Shown: piece after piece, positions 42,219 through 50,793 of the stretch | How positions within the stretch are numbered: position 1 is the stretch's first letter | Layout: each line of letters starts with the position of its first letter | Assembly (NCBI RefSeq): GCF_001651035.1 | Contig: NZ_LXRG01000163.1 | Location: forward strand, 124,001-188,000 | DNA length: 64,000 nucleotides | Direction of reading: 5' to 3' | DNA from: Halomonas sp. ALS9 | GTDB lineage: Bacteria > Pseudomonadota > Gammaproteobacteria > Pseudomonadales > Halomonadaceae | Made by a program: the position numbers and the translations under genes | Notes under the pieces: generated by a model | The model's database searches: none | What the model was told of the DNA's origin: nothing | What the model saw: only the letters and a program-made list of their open reading frames with translations

Positions 42219-43292
42219 ATGACCACTATTTGGCGCAACACACTGACCTTCGTTGGCGCGACCACGCTGACATTGGGTATGGCTCATGCTCAGAGCCCTG
42301 AGCTCTCTGATCCGCCTGAGATCCAAGGCGAGGTCGTTGGTGATCATGGTTCGCATACTTTGCGCATGGGTATTGGCCTTGCGGAAAGTTCGCCTCAATT
42401 CCTCTCCAGCAAATACTTTGGTGAGATTCTGGAACAGCGCACCGACGGTCGTATCAAGGTTAACGTTTTTCCTAACAGCCAGTTAGGTGACGATGTGCAG
42501 ATGCTGGAAATGCTGCAAACCGGCACGCTGGACATGACCTATCCGTCTAGCTCCGCTACCACGGGTTACGTTGAAGAGCTCGCCGCCTTTGACCTGCCTT
42601 TCCTGCTGCCTAGTCGTGAAGCCGCCGTAGCCGTTATGCAGAGCGATGTGGCTCAGGGCATGCTGGACGCCTTTGAAGGTACCGGCCTGAAGGCGCTCGC
42701 CTTCTCTGAAAATGGCTATCGTCAGCTTTCTAACAGCGCACGCCCGGTGGCTAGCCCTGACGACGTTGCCGGACTTGATGTGCGTGGTTTAAGCGTACGC
42801 ACGATGGAAAACCCGGTGCACTTGGCAATTTGGGAAGCGTTAGGTGCCAACCCAACGCCAATGGCGTTTGGTGAATTGTTCTCTGCCATGGAGCAGGGCG
42901 TTGTTGATGGCCAGGAAAACCCTTGGAGCACCATCCTGACCTCTAATTTTAACGAAGTACAGGATTACGGCACTGAGACGCGTCACGTCTATACTCCTTT
43001 TATCATGATGCTTTCTGAGCGTACCTGGGATCGTATGGCGCCAGAGTATCAAGCACTTGTGCAGGAGGCCGCGCGCCAGTCCGCAGAGTACGAAATTCAG
43101 CTCTCTGCTGAATACGATGATTGGTCTCGCGACCAGCTAGCCGAGCGGGGTATGGACATTACCCGCCTGGACGAAGAGCAACTAGCCGCGTTCCAAGACG
43201 CCGTTCAACCGGTATACGAAGAGTGGGCGCCGCGCATTGGTGAAGATTTGATCGCCGAGATTCAAAAGATAGTTGAAGAGAGCAGCAACTAA
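42219..43292 (+). CDS. dctP: TRAP transporter substrate-binding protein DctP
   Basis: A 357-residue periplasmic binding protein with a signal peptide ending AHAQS. DctP-family blocks are LRMGIGLAESSPQFLSSKYF, RIKVNVFPNSQLGDDVQMLE, NGYRQLSNSARPV and GELFSAMEQGVVDGQENPWS. It delivers an organic acid to the DctQM permease using the sodium gradient. Gluconokinase, GntR and a GntR-like operator in the same unit make gluconate or a related sugar acid the likely ligand. GGAG precedes the ATG. Confidence 0.92.
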   Translation: MTTIWRNTLTFVGATTLTLGMAHAQSPELSDPPEIQGEVVGDHGSHTLRMGIGLAESSPQFLSSKYFGEILEQRTDGRIKVNVFPNSQLGDDVQMLEMLQTGTLDMTYPSSSATTGYVEELAAFDLPFLLPSREAAVAVMQSDVAQGMLDAFEGTGLKALAFSENGYRQLSNSARPVASPDDVAGLDVRGLSVRTMENPVHLAIWEALGANPTPMAFGELFSAMEQGVVDGQENPWSTILTSNFNEVQDYGTETRHVYTPFIMMLSERTWDRMAPEYQALVQEAARQSAEYEIQLSAEYDDWSRDQLAERGMDITRLDEEQLAAFQDAVQPVYEEWAPRIGEDLIAEIQKIVEESSN

Positions 43293-43316
43293 ACCTTACG
43301 TTTAGCGCACGACTGG

Positions 43317-43339
43317 GGGCAGGCCACATAGGCCTGCCC
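43317..43339 (+). promoter_or_regulatory. Intercistronic hairpin after dctP
   Basis: GGGCAGGCC and GGCCTGCCC form a perfect 9-base stem around ACATA, with no T-run. It lies between the binding-protein gene and dctQ and may protect the dctP mRNA end or limit downstream transcription. Confidence 0.65.
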
Positions 43340-43365
43340 GACGCGTCAGTGCCCTTGGAGCTCCT

Positions 43366-43971
43366 ATGTCACTCTCCTCTACACCCCCCAGCTCATCTCC
43401 TTCTAGCCCCACGCCGATAGAAGATCCATCGGTGTATCTGGACGACCCCAACCGCAAACTGCTGGAAATTGATACCGATACCCGCCAAGGCCCAGCGTTG
43501 TTTCGCTGGCTGACGTTAGGCATGGAGTATCTGATCGGCGCTATTTTAGTGGCGTTGATTGTGTCAGTTTCCTGCAATGTTGTGGGGCGTGCGCTATTTA
43601 ATTACTCGCTGCCCTGGGCAGATGAGCTAGCGCGTATGCTGTTTATATGGCTGGTGTTTATCGGCGCTGCTGCAGCTTTTACGCGCTACGAGCATATTGC
43701 CGTTGACGCCCTGGTGCGGCGTCTGCCGCTGCGTTGGGCGCATATGCTATATCTGCTGCAGCATTTGATTATTACCGGCTTGATGGTGGTAATGATTTGG
43801 GGCGGCTACCAAGTGCTGTCGCGTTCAAGTGGGCGCTCAGCGATTATGGGCGTGCCGCTGAGTTTTATCAGCCTTTCGCTGGTGCTGTGCGTTATCTTTA
43901 TTGCGGCGGTTTCGATATGGCGGATGTGGGTCAGCCTGAACGTTATTCGCCACCCTGAGCGGGAGCGCTAA
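43366..43971 (+). CDS. dctQ: TRAP transporter small permease DctQ
   Basis: A 201-residue membrane protein with four hydrophobic segments after a Ser/Pro-rich cytoplasmic N-terminus of about 50 residues. The family signature LPWADELARMLFIWLVFIGA is clear. It bridges DctP and DctM. The N-terminus is longer than usual (MSLSSTPPSSSPSSPTPIED). It is two bases from dctM. Confidence 0.9.
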   Translation: MSLSSTPPSSSPSSPTPIEDPSVYLDDPNRKLLEIDTDTRQGPALFRWLTLGMEYLIGAILVALIVSVSCNVVGRALFNYSLPWADELARMLFIWLVFIGAAAAFTRYEHIAVDALVRRLPLRWAHMLYLLQHLIITGLMVVMIWGGYQVLSRSSGRSAIMGVPLSFISLSLVLCVIFIAAVSIWRMWVSLNVIRHPERER

Positions 43972-43973
43972 TC

Positions 43974-45254
43974 ATGCTATGGATTTTTCTGGCTATTTTA
44001 TTGGCCTCCATCATTATTGGGCTGCCGATTGCCTTTGGTTTAGGCGTGGCAGCGTTGGTGATGGCGGTACTCTCTGATATTCCACTGTCGATCATGATCG
44101 AACAGTCTATTCGTGGGGTGAACAGCTTTCCGCTGCTGGCGATTCCGTTCTTTATTTTAGTTGGCGAGGTGATGAGCAATGGCGGCATTGCGCGTCGTTT
44201 GATGGAACTGGCGGCCGCCTTGGTCGGCTTTATGCGCGGCGGGTTGGGACAGGTCGCGATTACCGGTTCGATGTTCTTTGGCGGTATCAGTGGCTCTGCA
44301 GTGGCTGATACGGCCGCCACCGGCGCGATGATGATTCCCTCAATGAAAGAGCAGGGCTACACGGCGGCCAATGCCACCGCGATTAATACCGTTTCGTCGG
44401 TGATCGGTATCATTATTCCGCCCTCCATTCCGCTGATTCTGTTCGGCATTGTCACTGAAACCTCCATTAGCCGCCTGTTTATCGCCGGTATTATCCCCGG
44501 CCTGTTGATTGGCTTTGCCCTCATGGTGACCACCTATATTCTTGCTAAAAAGGATGGTGGTGGCGTGCAACAGTTCCGCTGGGACCGTCTCTGGAGAGCC
44601 TTTAAAGATGCCTGGCTGGCGCTAGTGCTTCCAGTCATTGTGATTGGCGGTATTATTTTTGGCGTGTTTACCGCAACCGAAGCGGCCGTTGCGGCCCTGC
44701 TCTATGCGCTGGCTATTTCGCTAGTGGTCTATCGCGAATTCAAGCTTAAAGAGCTGATCGGTATGCTGATTCGCACTGCCCGATTGACCGGTATGGTGAT
44801 GATGCTGCTGGCGTTCGCGACGGTGATTGCTTGGTTTCTTACCATCAATATGGTGCCGCAGACCCTGGTCAGTCAGGTACAGGCGATCACCCAGGATCCG
44901 TTTATGCTGCTGCTGATTGTGGCAACGTTGCTGCTTTTGGTGGGTTTCGTAATGGACTTGACCCCTGCGATGGTGATCATGGCGCCTATGCTTGCGCCCA
45001 TCGTGACGTCGGTAGGGGTGGACGCGGCTTACTTCGGTGTTCTGATGGCATATGTATTAGGTATTGGGCTATTAACGCCGCCAGTGGGCACTTGCCTCTA
45101 TGTGGGCTGCGGTGTGGGTAAAGTCTCCATGGAGTCGCTGGTCAAAGCTATGTTGCCTTACTATGTGGCGCTTTTGGTAGTGCTAGTGATCCTGATTGCT
45201 TTCCCCGGTATCGTCACTTGGCTGCCTGATCTCACTGCCGTACGCGGCAATTAA
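43974..45254 (+). CDS. dctM: TRAP transporter large permease DctM
   Basis: A 426-residue protein with about 12 hydrophobic segments, the transport channel of the TRAP system. Conserved blocks include RGVNSFPLLAIPFFILVGE, MFFGGISGSAVADTAATGAM, IGIIIPPSIPLILFGI and LGIGLLTPPVGTCLYVGCGV. Length is normal. It starts two bases after the dctQ stop, so the pair is co-translated. Confidence 0.95.
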   Translation: MLWIFLAILLASIIIGLPIAFGLGVAALVMAVLSDIPLSIMIEQSIRGVNSFPLLAIPFFILVGEVMSNGGIARRLMELAAALVGFMRGGLGQVAITGSMFFGGISGSAVADTAATGAMMIPSMKEQGYTAANATAINTVSSVIGIIIPPSIPLILFGIVTETSISRLFIAGIIPGLLIGFALMVTTYILAKKDGGGVQQFRWDRLWRAFKDAWLALVLPVIVIGGIIFGVFTATEAAVAALLYALAISLVVYREFKLKELIGMLIRTARLTGMVMMLLAFATVIAWFLTINMVPQTLVSQVQAITQDPFMLLLIVATLLLLVGFVMDLTPAMVIMAPMLAPIVTSVGVDAAYFGVLMAYVLGIGLLTPPVGTCLYVGCGVGKVSMESLVKAMLPYYVALLVVLVILIAFPGIVTWLPDLTAVRGN

Positions 45255-45269
45255 TATAGGAGAGCCTCT

Positions 45270-45797
45270 GTGAAGAACCTCTCACAGCGTATTTTAGTGA
45301 TGGGCGTATCTGGTTGTGGGAAGTCGCATATTGGTCAGCAGTTGGCGGATACCCTGGGCTCGACCTTTATTGACGGTGATGATCATCACTCACCGGCCAA
45401 CGTGGCCAAAATGGCCAGCGGTACGCCGCTCAACGACGATGACCGGCGTGAGTGGCTGGATACCTTGGCGGCTCTGTTCGCCGAGTATCGAGCAAGAGAG
45501 ACGTCCCTGGTGATTGCCTGCTCAGGGTTGAAAAAACGTTACCGTGATCGTCTGCGGCAAGGCGATCCAGCGCTGCATATCCTCTATTTGGAGGGCAGTC
45601 GGGAGCTACTGCTTGAACGGCTTGAAACCCGTGCAGGCCATTTCTTCAAAGGCGATACCATGTTGGCCAGTCAACTGGCCGACCTGGAGCCGCCCAGTGA
45701 AGAGGAGGCCTTCACTGCTTCGATCGCCTTATCGCCCCAAGAGATCGTTACCCAATTTGCTGCTACGCTGCCGGCGCCCAGCGGCTCACCCATTTAG
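45270..45797 (+). CDS. gntK: Gluconokinase GntK
   Basis: A 175-residue kinase that phosphorylates gluconate to 6-phosphogluconate. The P-loop is MGVSGCGKSHIGQQLA; GDDHHSPANVAKMASGTPL and DDRREWLDTL are GntK blocks, and ACSGLKKRYRDRLR is also typical. The start is GTG with AGGAG upstream. It ends the TRAP operon and shows the imported acid is gluconate. Confidence 0.95.
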   Translation: MKNLSQRILVMGVSGCGKSHIGQQLADTLGSTFIDGDDHHSPANVAKMASGTPLNDDDRREWLDTLAALFAEYRARETSLVIACSGLKKRYRDRLRQGDPALHILYLEGSRELLLERLETRAGHFFKGDTMLASQLADLEPPSEEEAFTASIALSPQEIVTQFAATLPAPSGSPI

Positions 45798-45900
45798 AGG
45801 AAAATGCGCGAAAGAGATGTAAATGAAAGAAAGAATGGGCTTTGTGGCCGCCCCTTGTGGGTAGGCCTCAATGCTATACCTTGTATAAGGCAGTTACTTT

Positions 45901-46896
45901 TTGAAGAAAAAACGCCCCACCCTACAGGATATTGCTGATCACGTAGGGGCTACCAAAATGACGGTAAGCCGCTGCCTGCGTGACCCTGAAACGGTCTCGG
46001 AAGGCCTGCGTGAACGCATCTTCTCGATTGCCGAACAGATTGGTTATATTCCCAATCGTGCACCGGATTTGCTCTCCCGAGCGACCAGCCACTCCATAGG
46101 GGTGCTGGTACCATCACTCACTAACCAAGTATTCGCCGACGTGATCCTTGGTATCGAAAAGCTAACGGAACCAGCGGGCTATCACCTGATGCTTTCTCAC
46201 TATGGCTATAGCCCCGAGCTGGAAGAGCGCAGCTTGGCCTCGTTGCTCTCCTACAACGTTGACGGGGTGATTTTGTCAGACCGTGACCATACCCCGCGCA
46301 GCCTGCGTATGCTGGAAACAGCCGGCATCCCGATTGTGGAAATCATGGATACTCACCGCCCTCCGCTGCAGCAGGTGGTGGGCTACGATAACGTTCAAGC
46401 CGCGTATGACATGGTGAGTGAGATGATCAAACGCGGGCGGCGCCAAGTGATTTACCTGGCGGTGCGCTTGGATGAACGTACCCGCCAACGTGAGCATGGC
46501 TATCGCCAAGCCATGCAAGAGCACGACTTAACACCTGTTACGCTACAAAGCACTCAGCGCTCTTCTTACAGCGTGGGGGCGGCACTGCTGCAACAGGTGG
46601 TCGCTGATTACCCTGCAGCGGATGGTCTATTTTGCACCAACGATGATGTAGCGGTAGGCGCCTATTTCGAGTGTCTGCGGCGGGGGATTGACGTGCCTGG
46701 GCGGATGGCTCTAGCTGGCTTTCACGGCCACGATGTAGGCCAGGTGATGACCCCCCGGCTTGCCAGCGTGGTAACCCCGCGCCAAGCGATTGGTGAAGTG
46801 GCAGCGAAGGAATTGCTGGCGCGAATTCGTGGCGAGTCGCTGACCCGCCAAGTGGTTGATTTGGGCTATCGTATTGAAACAGGCATGACACTATAA
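45901..46896 (+). CDS. gntR: LacI-family gluconate repressor GntR
   Basis: A 331-residue regulator. The helix-turn-helix is TLQDIADHVGATKMTVSRCL at the very N-terminus; the sugar-binding domain has SIGVLVPSLTNQVFADVILG and DGVILSDRDHTPRSL. The start is TTG with AAGG about ten bases before it. It likely represses the TRAP-gntK operon through the palindrome at 42120, with gluconate or 6-phosphogluconate as the inducer. A short palindrome (TATAC-CTT-GTATA, 45875-45887) just before the gene could be its own promoter or operator. Confidence 0.93.
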   Translation: MKKKRPTLQDIADHVGATKMTVSRCLRDPETVSEGLRERIFSIAEQIGYIPNRAPDLLSRATSHSIGVLVPSLTNQVFADVILGIEKLTEPAGYHLMLSHYGYSPELEERSLASLLSYNVDGVILSDRDHTPRSLRMLETAGIPIVEIMDTHRPPLQQVVGYDNVQAAYDMVSEMIKRGRRQVIYLAVRLDERTRQREHGYRQAMQEHDLTPVTLQSTQRSSYSVGAALLQQVVADYPAADGLFCTNDDVAVGAYFECLRRGIDVPGRMALAGFHGHDVGQVMTPRLASVVTPRQAIGEVAAKELLARIRGESLTRQVVDLGYRIETGMTL

Positions 46897-46918
46897 GGTT
46901 CGTTTTCGAGTAGCCGCC

Positions 46919-46948
46919 AAGGCTGGGAGTGGCTAAAGTAGCCTTTTT
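46919..46948 (+). terminator. Terminator after gntR
   Basis: AAGGCT pairs with AGCCTT around a 15-base loop and T4C follows. A smaller GGCT/AGCC hairpin competes inside. It overlaps the leader of the MOSC gene. Confidence 0.5.
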
Positions 46949-46967
46949 CATTTGTCGCGAGGCCGCC

Positions 46968-47816
46968 GTGGAGATTACTCAACTCAACATCTACCCTGTT
47001 AAATCCTTACAAGGTATCAGCGTTAATCACAGCAAGCTGCAAGAGCATGGGTTAGCCTGGGATCGCCGCTGGATGCTGGTGGATGCACAGCAGCGTTTTG
47101 TTACCCAGCGCCAACTCCCGGCGCTCGCCACCGTTGAAGTTGCGCTGACCGACGAGTACTTGGTGCTGTCGCATTCCAATGTCGCGCCGTTGAACGTGCC
47201 GCTGGCCGAGCCAGAGGGGAATTTGCGCCTAGTTAGCGTATGGAATGACCAATGCAAGGCGCTGCCGGAGAGCGAAGAAGTATCGCGCTGGCTGCTCGCC
47301 GCCCTGGGCGAGCAGGCCCAGGGGCTTAGCATGGTTCGCTTTGCCAACGAGTTTACCCGAGCCGTTGAAGAGGATTTTCTGGACGGCGGGTCAGCGCATA
47401 CCTACTTCTCCGATGGTTATCCTTTTTTGATCACCACCACGGGCTCATTAGATGCCCTTAATCAGGCCTTGATAGCGAAGGGGCAGGCACCTATCCCCAT
47501 GAACCGCTTTCGGCCTAATATCGTGGTAAAGAGCGATGAAGCATGGGCTGAAGACCGCTGGGCTACCCTGACCGAGGCGAGCGGTACTTTTCAACTGGCA
47601 CTGCGTAAGCCCTGTAAGCGTTGCAAAATCACCACCATTGATCAGCATACAGCGGCAGTGCCTGCCCCAGCAGAGCCGCTGAAAACGTTGATTGAGCTCA
47701 ATACACAGCCCACCCAAAAGGGCGCGCACTTTGGCCAAAACGCCACGCTGCTCAAAGGCGCAAATAGCGTTATTAATGTGGGGGATAAACTGTCGGTAAC
47801 AGCCCGCAGCGTCTAG
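46968..47816 (+). CDS. MOSC-domain protein (YcbX-like)
   Basis: A 282-residue protein with an N-terminal MOSC-associated beta-barrel (VEITQLNIYPVKSLQGI, RRWMLVDAQQRFVTQRQLP) and a MOSC domain that keeps the catalytic Cys (RFRPNIVV, LRKPCKRCKITTIDQHT). It is expected to bind the molybdenum cofactor and reduce N-hydroxylated compounds, as YcbX does, but lacks the ferredoxin domain found in E. coli YcbX. GTG 46968, with GAGG five bases upstream, is preferred to GTG 46929, which lies within the terminator region. Confidence 0.85.
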   Translation: MEITQLNIYPVKSLQGISVNHSKLQEHGLAWDRRWMLVDAQQRFVTQRQLPALATVEVALTDEYLVLSHSNVAPLNVPLAEPEGNLRLVSVWNDQCKALPESEEVSRWLLAALGEQAQGLSMVRFANEFTRAVEEDFLDGGSAHTYFSDGYPFLITTTGSLDALNQALIAKGQAPIPMNRFRPNIVVKSDEAWAEDRWATLTEASGTFQLALRKPCKRCKITTIDQHTAAVPAPAEPLKTLIELNTQPTQKGAHFGQNATLLKGANSVINVGDKLSVTARSV

Positions 47817-47889
47817 ATCGCCCACATGCCTATCGTTGAAGGTATGTTGTTTTTAATTAGTCAAGATGGGAGGTGTCATTAATTTAACG

Positions 47890-47918
47890 TTGACGCTTTT
47901 ATAGGGAGTCTCTAGTGT
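47890..47918 (+). promoter_or_regulatory. Possible promoter of motAB
   Basis: TTGACG and TAGTGT lie 17 bases apart, 46 bases before the motA start. The match is moderate; no clear flagellar sigma-28 pattern is seen. Confidence 0.4.
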
Positions 47919-47963
47919 CTTTGTTATTAGCATAATAGTTTTTTTACTCCGTGGGGAAGCGCT

Positions 47964-48752
47964 GTGGATCTCGCAACATTGATTGGCTTGGTAGGGGCTG
48001 CTGTATTAGTGGGCGCCGCTGTGATTATGGGCACCTCGCCAGAGGTGTTCATGAACCCTACGGGGCTGCTGCTTGTGGTGGGGGGGAGCCTATTTGTTGT
48101 ATTGGCTAAGTTTAGTATTACGCAATTCAAGTTCGCCTTTAAAGCAGCGGCACGAGCTTTTAAGTTTCAACTGCCAAGTATTCAAGAGAGTATTGACGAG
48201 CTGGTCGAGTTGTCAAAAGTGGCGCGTCGAGAAGGTATGATCGCTCTTGAAAGCCGTGAAGTTAGTTCGCCATTTTTGCAGAAGGGGCTGCAAATGCTGG
48301 CCGACGGCTACAGTGTCGAGATGATAAGAGACATGATGGAAAAGGAGCGTCTGCTTACGTTAGAGCGTAATCAGGCGGGAGGGCAGGTATTTTCAGCGCT
48401 CGGTGAGGTGTCTCCTGCCATGGGCATGATTGGTACCTTGGTTGGTTTGGTGCAAATGCTTTCCAACATGGGCGACCCGTCACTCATTGGCCCTGCTATG
48501 GCTGTTGCTCTATTGACTACTTTGTACGGTGCGATGATTGCAACGATGATCGCGAGTCCTATCGCAGATAAGCTTTGGGTACGCATGAATCAAGAAGCCA
48601 AAATGCAGGAGCTGTGGATTGACGCAGTACTGGCCATTAAAAGCGATAAGAACCCGCGTGTCCTGGAGCAGATGTTGACAATATATCTGCCGCCAGAGCA
48701 TCGCAGCGCGGCTGAAGCAGAAGCAAGCAATACCGCAGGCGAGCAGACGTAA
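47964..48752 (+). CDS. motA: Flagellar stator MotA/PomA
   Basis: A 262-residue stator protein with four hydrophobic segments. DLATLIGLVGAAVLVGAAVI opens TM1; the large cytoplasmic loop has charged residues that meet the rotor; SPAMGMIGTLVGLVQMLSNM and AVALLTTLYGAMIATMIASP form TM3 and TM4. The style is closer to sodium-type PomA. GTG start with GGGGAAG upstream. It forms a two-gene operon with motB, three bases away, with no other flagellar gene near. Confidence 0.92.
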   Translation: MDLATLIGLVGAAVLVGAAVIMGTSPEVFMNPTGLLLVVGGSLFVVLAKFSITQFKFAFKAAARAFKFQLPSIQESIDELVELSKVARREGMIALESREVSSPFLQKGLQMLADGYSVEMIRDMMEKERLLTLERNQAGGQVFSALGEVSPAMGMIGTLVGLVQMLSNMGDPSLIGPAMAVALLTTLYGAMIATMIASPIADKLWVRMNQEAKMQELWIDAVLAIKSDKNPRVLEQMLTIYLPPEHRSAAEAEASNTAGEQT

Positions 48753-48755
48753 AAC

Positions 48756-49625
48756 ATGGCGCAAAAACAGACCAACATCCCAGCCTGGATGATCACCTAT
48801 GCCGACCTAATGTCACTGCTGCTGTGCTTTTTCGTGCTATTGCTATCGTTTGCTGAAATCGATGCAGAAAAGTTCCGCCGGGTGGCGGACGAATTGTCCA
48901 AAGCATTTGGCGTTCAGCGCGAAGTTGAAGCTATGCAAGTACCTATGGGAACCAGCGCGGTAAAACAGCATTTTTCCCCTGCGGTGCCTGACCGCACATT
49001 GATAGACGAGGTCCGTCAACAGACGACGCAGCAGAAGCCGCAGTTGGAATCAGTGCGAAACGTATTGGAAACCCAGCGGCACTCGCAAAGCCTCCAATTA
49101 GCTCAGAATGTTGAAAAGCTGCTTGAAACATCGTTGCCGGAGGGCGCGGCGGAGATTGATATCGATCAGTTCCGCGTGGTGGTGCGGATTTCCGAAAATG
49201 GCACCTTTGGGTCGGGGAATGCCACCGTTACTTCCGCTTTTGAGGACTTATTACAGTCGCTGGCAACCCTTTTGGCCGACGTGCCTGGGACGATTTCCAT
49301 TGATGGGCATACTGATGATGTGCCTATCCGGACATCCCACTTCCGCAGTAATTGGGATCTTTCGGCAATGCGAGCCGCTTCAGTGGCCAACGTTCTCACT
49401 GCAACCGGTGCGCTTGCATCAGAGCGGCTAATCGTTCAAGGCTTCGCGGATACTAGGCCATTGGCCTCTAATTTGACCAACGAAGGCCGTGCCAAAAATC
49501 GCCGTGTCGAGCTGATGATCGATCTGGATGCCGCTATCGAAGAGCGAGGCGAGCGCTCGGTGGAGTCATTGCAACCTGTTTCATCCGTCCCTGTTGAGTC
49601 TGCCGAGACCGATCCATCGCCCTGA
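48756..49625 (+). CDS. motB: Flagellar stator MotB/PomB
   Basis: A 289-residue partner of MotA. The single TM helix is TYADLMSLLLCFFVLLLSFA with the ion-carrying Asp; the periplasmic OmpA-like peptidoglycan-binding domain spans about 150-260 (SIDGHTDDVPIRT, SNWDLSAMRAASVANVL, GRAKNRRVELMI). A plug/linker region of about 100 residues lies between. A 14-bp repeat array begins directly after its stop. Confidence 0.92.
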   Translation: MAQKQTNIPAWMITYADLMSLLLCFFVLLLSFAEIDAEKFRRVADELSKAFGVQREVEAMQVPMGTSAVKQHFSPAVPDRTLIDEVRQQTTQQKPQLESVRNVLETQRHSQSLQLAQNVEKLLETSLPEGAAEIDIDQFRVVVRISENGTFGSGNATVTSAFEDLLQSLATLLADVPGTISIDGHTDDVPIRTSHFRSNWDLSAMRAASVANVLTATGALASERLIVQGFADTRPLASNLTNEGRAKNRRVELMIDLDAAIEERGERSVESLQPVSSVPVESAETDPSP

Positions 49626-49667
49626 TTTGGCATAAGCAGTTCGGCATAAGTAGTTCGGCATAAACAA
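49626..49667 (+). repeat. 14-bp tandem repeat after motB
   Basis: Three units starting at 49626, 49640 and 49654 share the core T(T/C)GGCATAA and differ at one to three bases. They begin at the base after the motB TGA. Confidence 0.75.
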
Positions 49668-49761
49668 TGGAATCAGCTACGCTAGTAACTCGGTAATCGT
49701 AGTTACCGTGTCTTATCGGAGCTCTATCGATAAGCTAACTATCATAGGAAAGGAGAACAGT

Positions 49762-50184
49762 ATGGATAGTAAAGCAAGTGCACGCTGGGAAGGTGGGTTA
49801 AAAGACGGTAAAGGCAATGTGTCTACTGAAAGCGGTGTATTAGATGCGGGCTACTCGTTTAAACAGCGCTTTGAAGGTGAGCCTGGTACTAACCCCGAAG
49901 AGCTGATTGGCGCAGCGCACGCCAGCTGCTTCTCAATGGCCCTGTCAATGATTTTGGGCGAGAAAGGCTATACCGCTGATTCTATCGAAACCAGTGCCAA
50001 AGTGACCCTTTCCCAAAGCGATGCCGGGTTTGATATCTCGAAAATTCACTTGGACGTTGTGGCTGAGATAAGCGGCGCCGACGATGCCGCTTTTCAGGAA
50101 GCCGCGGAAACGGCTAAAGCTAACTGCCCTGTTTCCAAGGTTCTTAATGCAGATATAAGTATGACGGCTAAATTAAAAGGCTGA
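49762..50184 (+). CDS. osmC: OsmC-family peroxiredoxin-like protein
   Basis: A 140-residue hydroperoxide reductase of the OsmC branch. Redox cysteines are in GAAHASCFSMALSMIL and KANCPVSKVLNADISM. It differs from the Ohr protein at 41 kb (no CPYS motif), so it is a paralogue with a different branch. ATG 49762 has AAGGAGAA upstream; the longer frame from 49708 is unlikely. A 16-bp repeat follows the stop. Confidence 0.92.
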   Translation: MDSKASARWEGGLKDGKGNVSTESGVLDAGYSFKQRFEGEPGTNPEELIGAAHASCFSMALSMILGEKGYTADSIETSAKVTLSQSDAGFDISKIHLDVVAEISGADDAAFQEAAETAKANCPVSKVLNADISMTAKLKG

Positions 50185-50189
50185 CGATA

Positions 50190-50240
50190 AGCTTTTTAAT
50201 AGCTTACGTTTTTAATAGCTTACGTTTTTAATAGCATAAG
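50190..50240 (+). repeat. 16-bp tandem repeat after osmC
   Basis: AGCTTACGTTTTTAAT occurs twice without change (50201 and 50217), preceded by a shortened copy (AGCTTTTTAAT, 50190) and followed by a partial one. It begins six bases past the osmC stop. Confidence 0.85.
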
Positions 50241-50329
50241 TTATGGTGCCGCTGCATTGAATGATGTGGCGGCATTTTTATTGTTTTTTTTGATTTTTCA
50301 AAGAGTGTTAAATATAGTGCTGGCAATAA

Positions 50330-50357
50330 AAAAGCCTTGGCAAATGCCAAGGCTTTT
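50330..50357. terminator. Bidirectional terminator between osmC and PRC-barrel gene
   Basis: AAAAGCCTTGGCA and TGCCAAGGCTTTT are perfect 13-base arms separated by AA, with A-rich and T-rich flanks on both strands, so it can end transcription from either convergent gene. Confidence 0.85.
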
Positions 50358-50373
50358 CAGAGCTAATTAGCGC

Positions 50374-50793
50374 TTATTTTTCTTCGCTGCGGTTATACTC
50401 TTCAGCGGCTTCAAGTGCATCCTGTGATGCATTAACGGTAATGACGTAATCTTCGCCATTTTCATCTTTGGTTAGTTCAAGAGAGTCCCATTCGATGGCG
50501 ACATTTTTTTCGCCCATACCGAGGAAACCGCCAACGCCGACGACAACAGCATTAATTTGACCATCTTCATCGATTACAAGGTCAGTAATGGTGCCGATAT
50601 CTTCATCTTCTTCGACGCTGCTTTTGACTTGGTTGCCGGTTAACGCATCAGAATGGAAAGTACCTGCTGGCGTTTCAGTCAGGTAAGTCGCTTCCATGGT
50701 AGTGGTGTTTTCTTCGGCGTTAACAGTGCCTGCGGCGAACATAACGGCCGGTACCATGAGAGTACCTAGAATAGCGGGTTTGATCATTTTCAT
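50374..50793 (-). CDS. Exported PRC-barrel domain protein
   Basis: A 139-residue protein with a signal peptide (PAILGTLMVPAVMFAAGTVN, cleaved near AEE) and one PRC-barrel domain from about residue 45 (HSDALTGNQVKSSVEEDEDI, then DLVIDEDGQINAVVVGVGGFLG). Such proteins are small acidic stress or envelope proteins in halophiles; a binding partner is not known. Acidity is high, as expected for a periplasm facing salt. The preceding gap (50794-51224) probably holds its promoter. Confidence 0.88.
   Translation of the reverse strand: MKMIKPAILGTLMVPAVMFAAGTVNAEENTTTMEATYLTETPAGTFHSDALTGNQVKSSVEEDEDIGTITDLVIDEDGQINAVVVGVGGFLGMGEKNVAIEWDSLELTKDENGEDYVITVNASQDALEAAEEYNRSEEK

Noticed and set aside
45875..45887. 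Palindrome TATAC-CTT-GTATA as a second GntR operator
   Set aside because: It does not resemble the TGTTACCGGTAACA site, so I mention it only in the gntR entry as a possible promoter element.
50185..50329. Short RNA gene downstream of osmC
   Set aside because: The stretch is explained by the 16-bp repeat and the bidirectional terminator; no independent promoter is evident.
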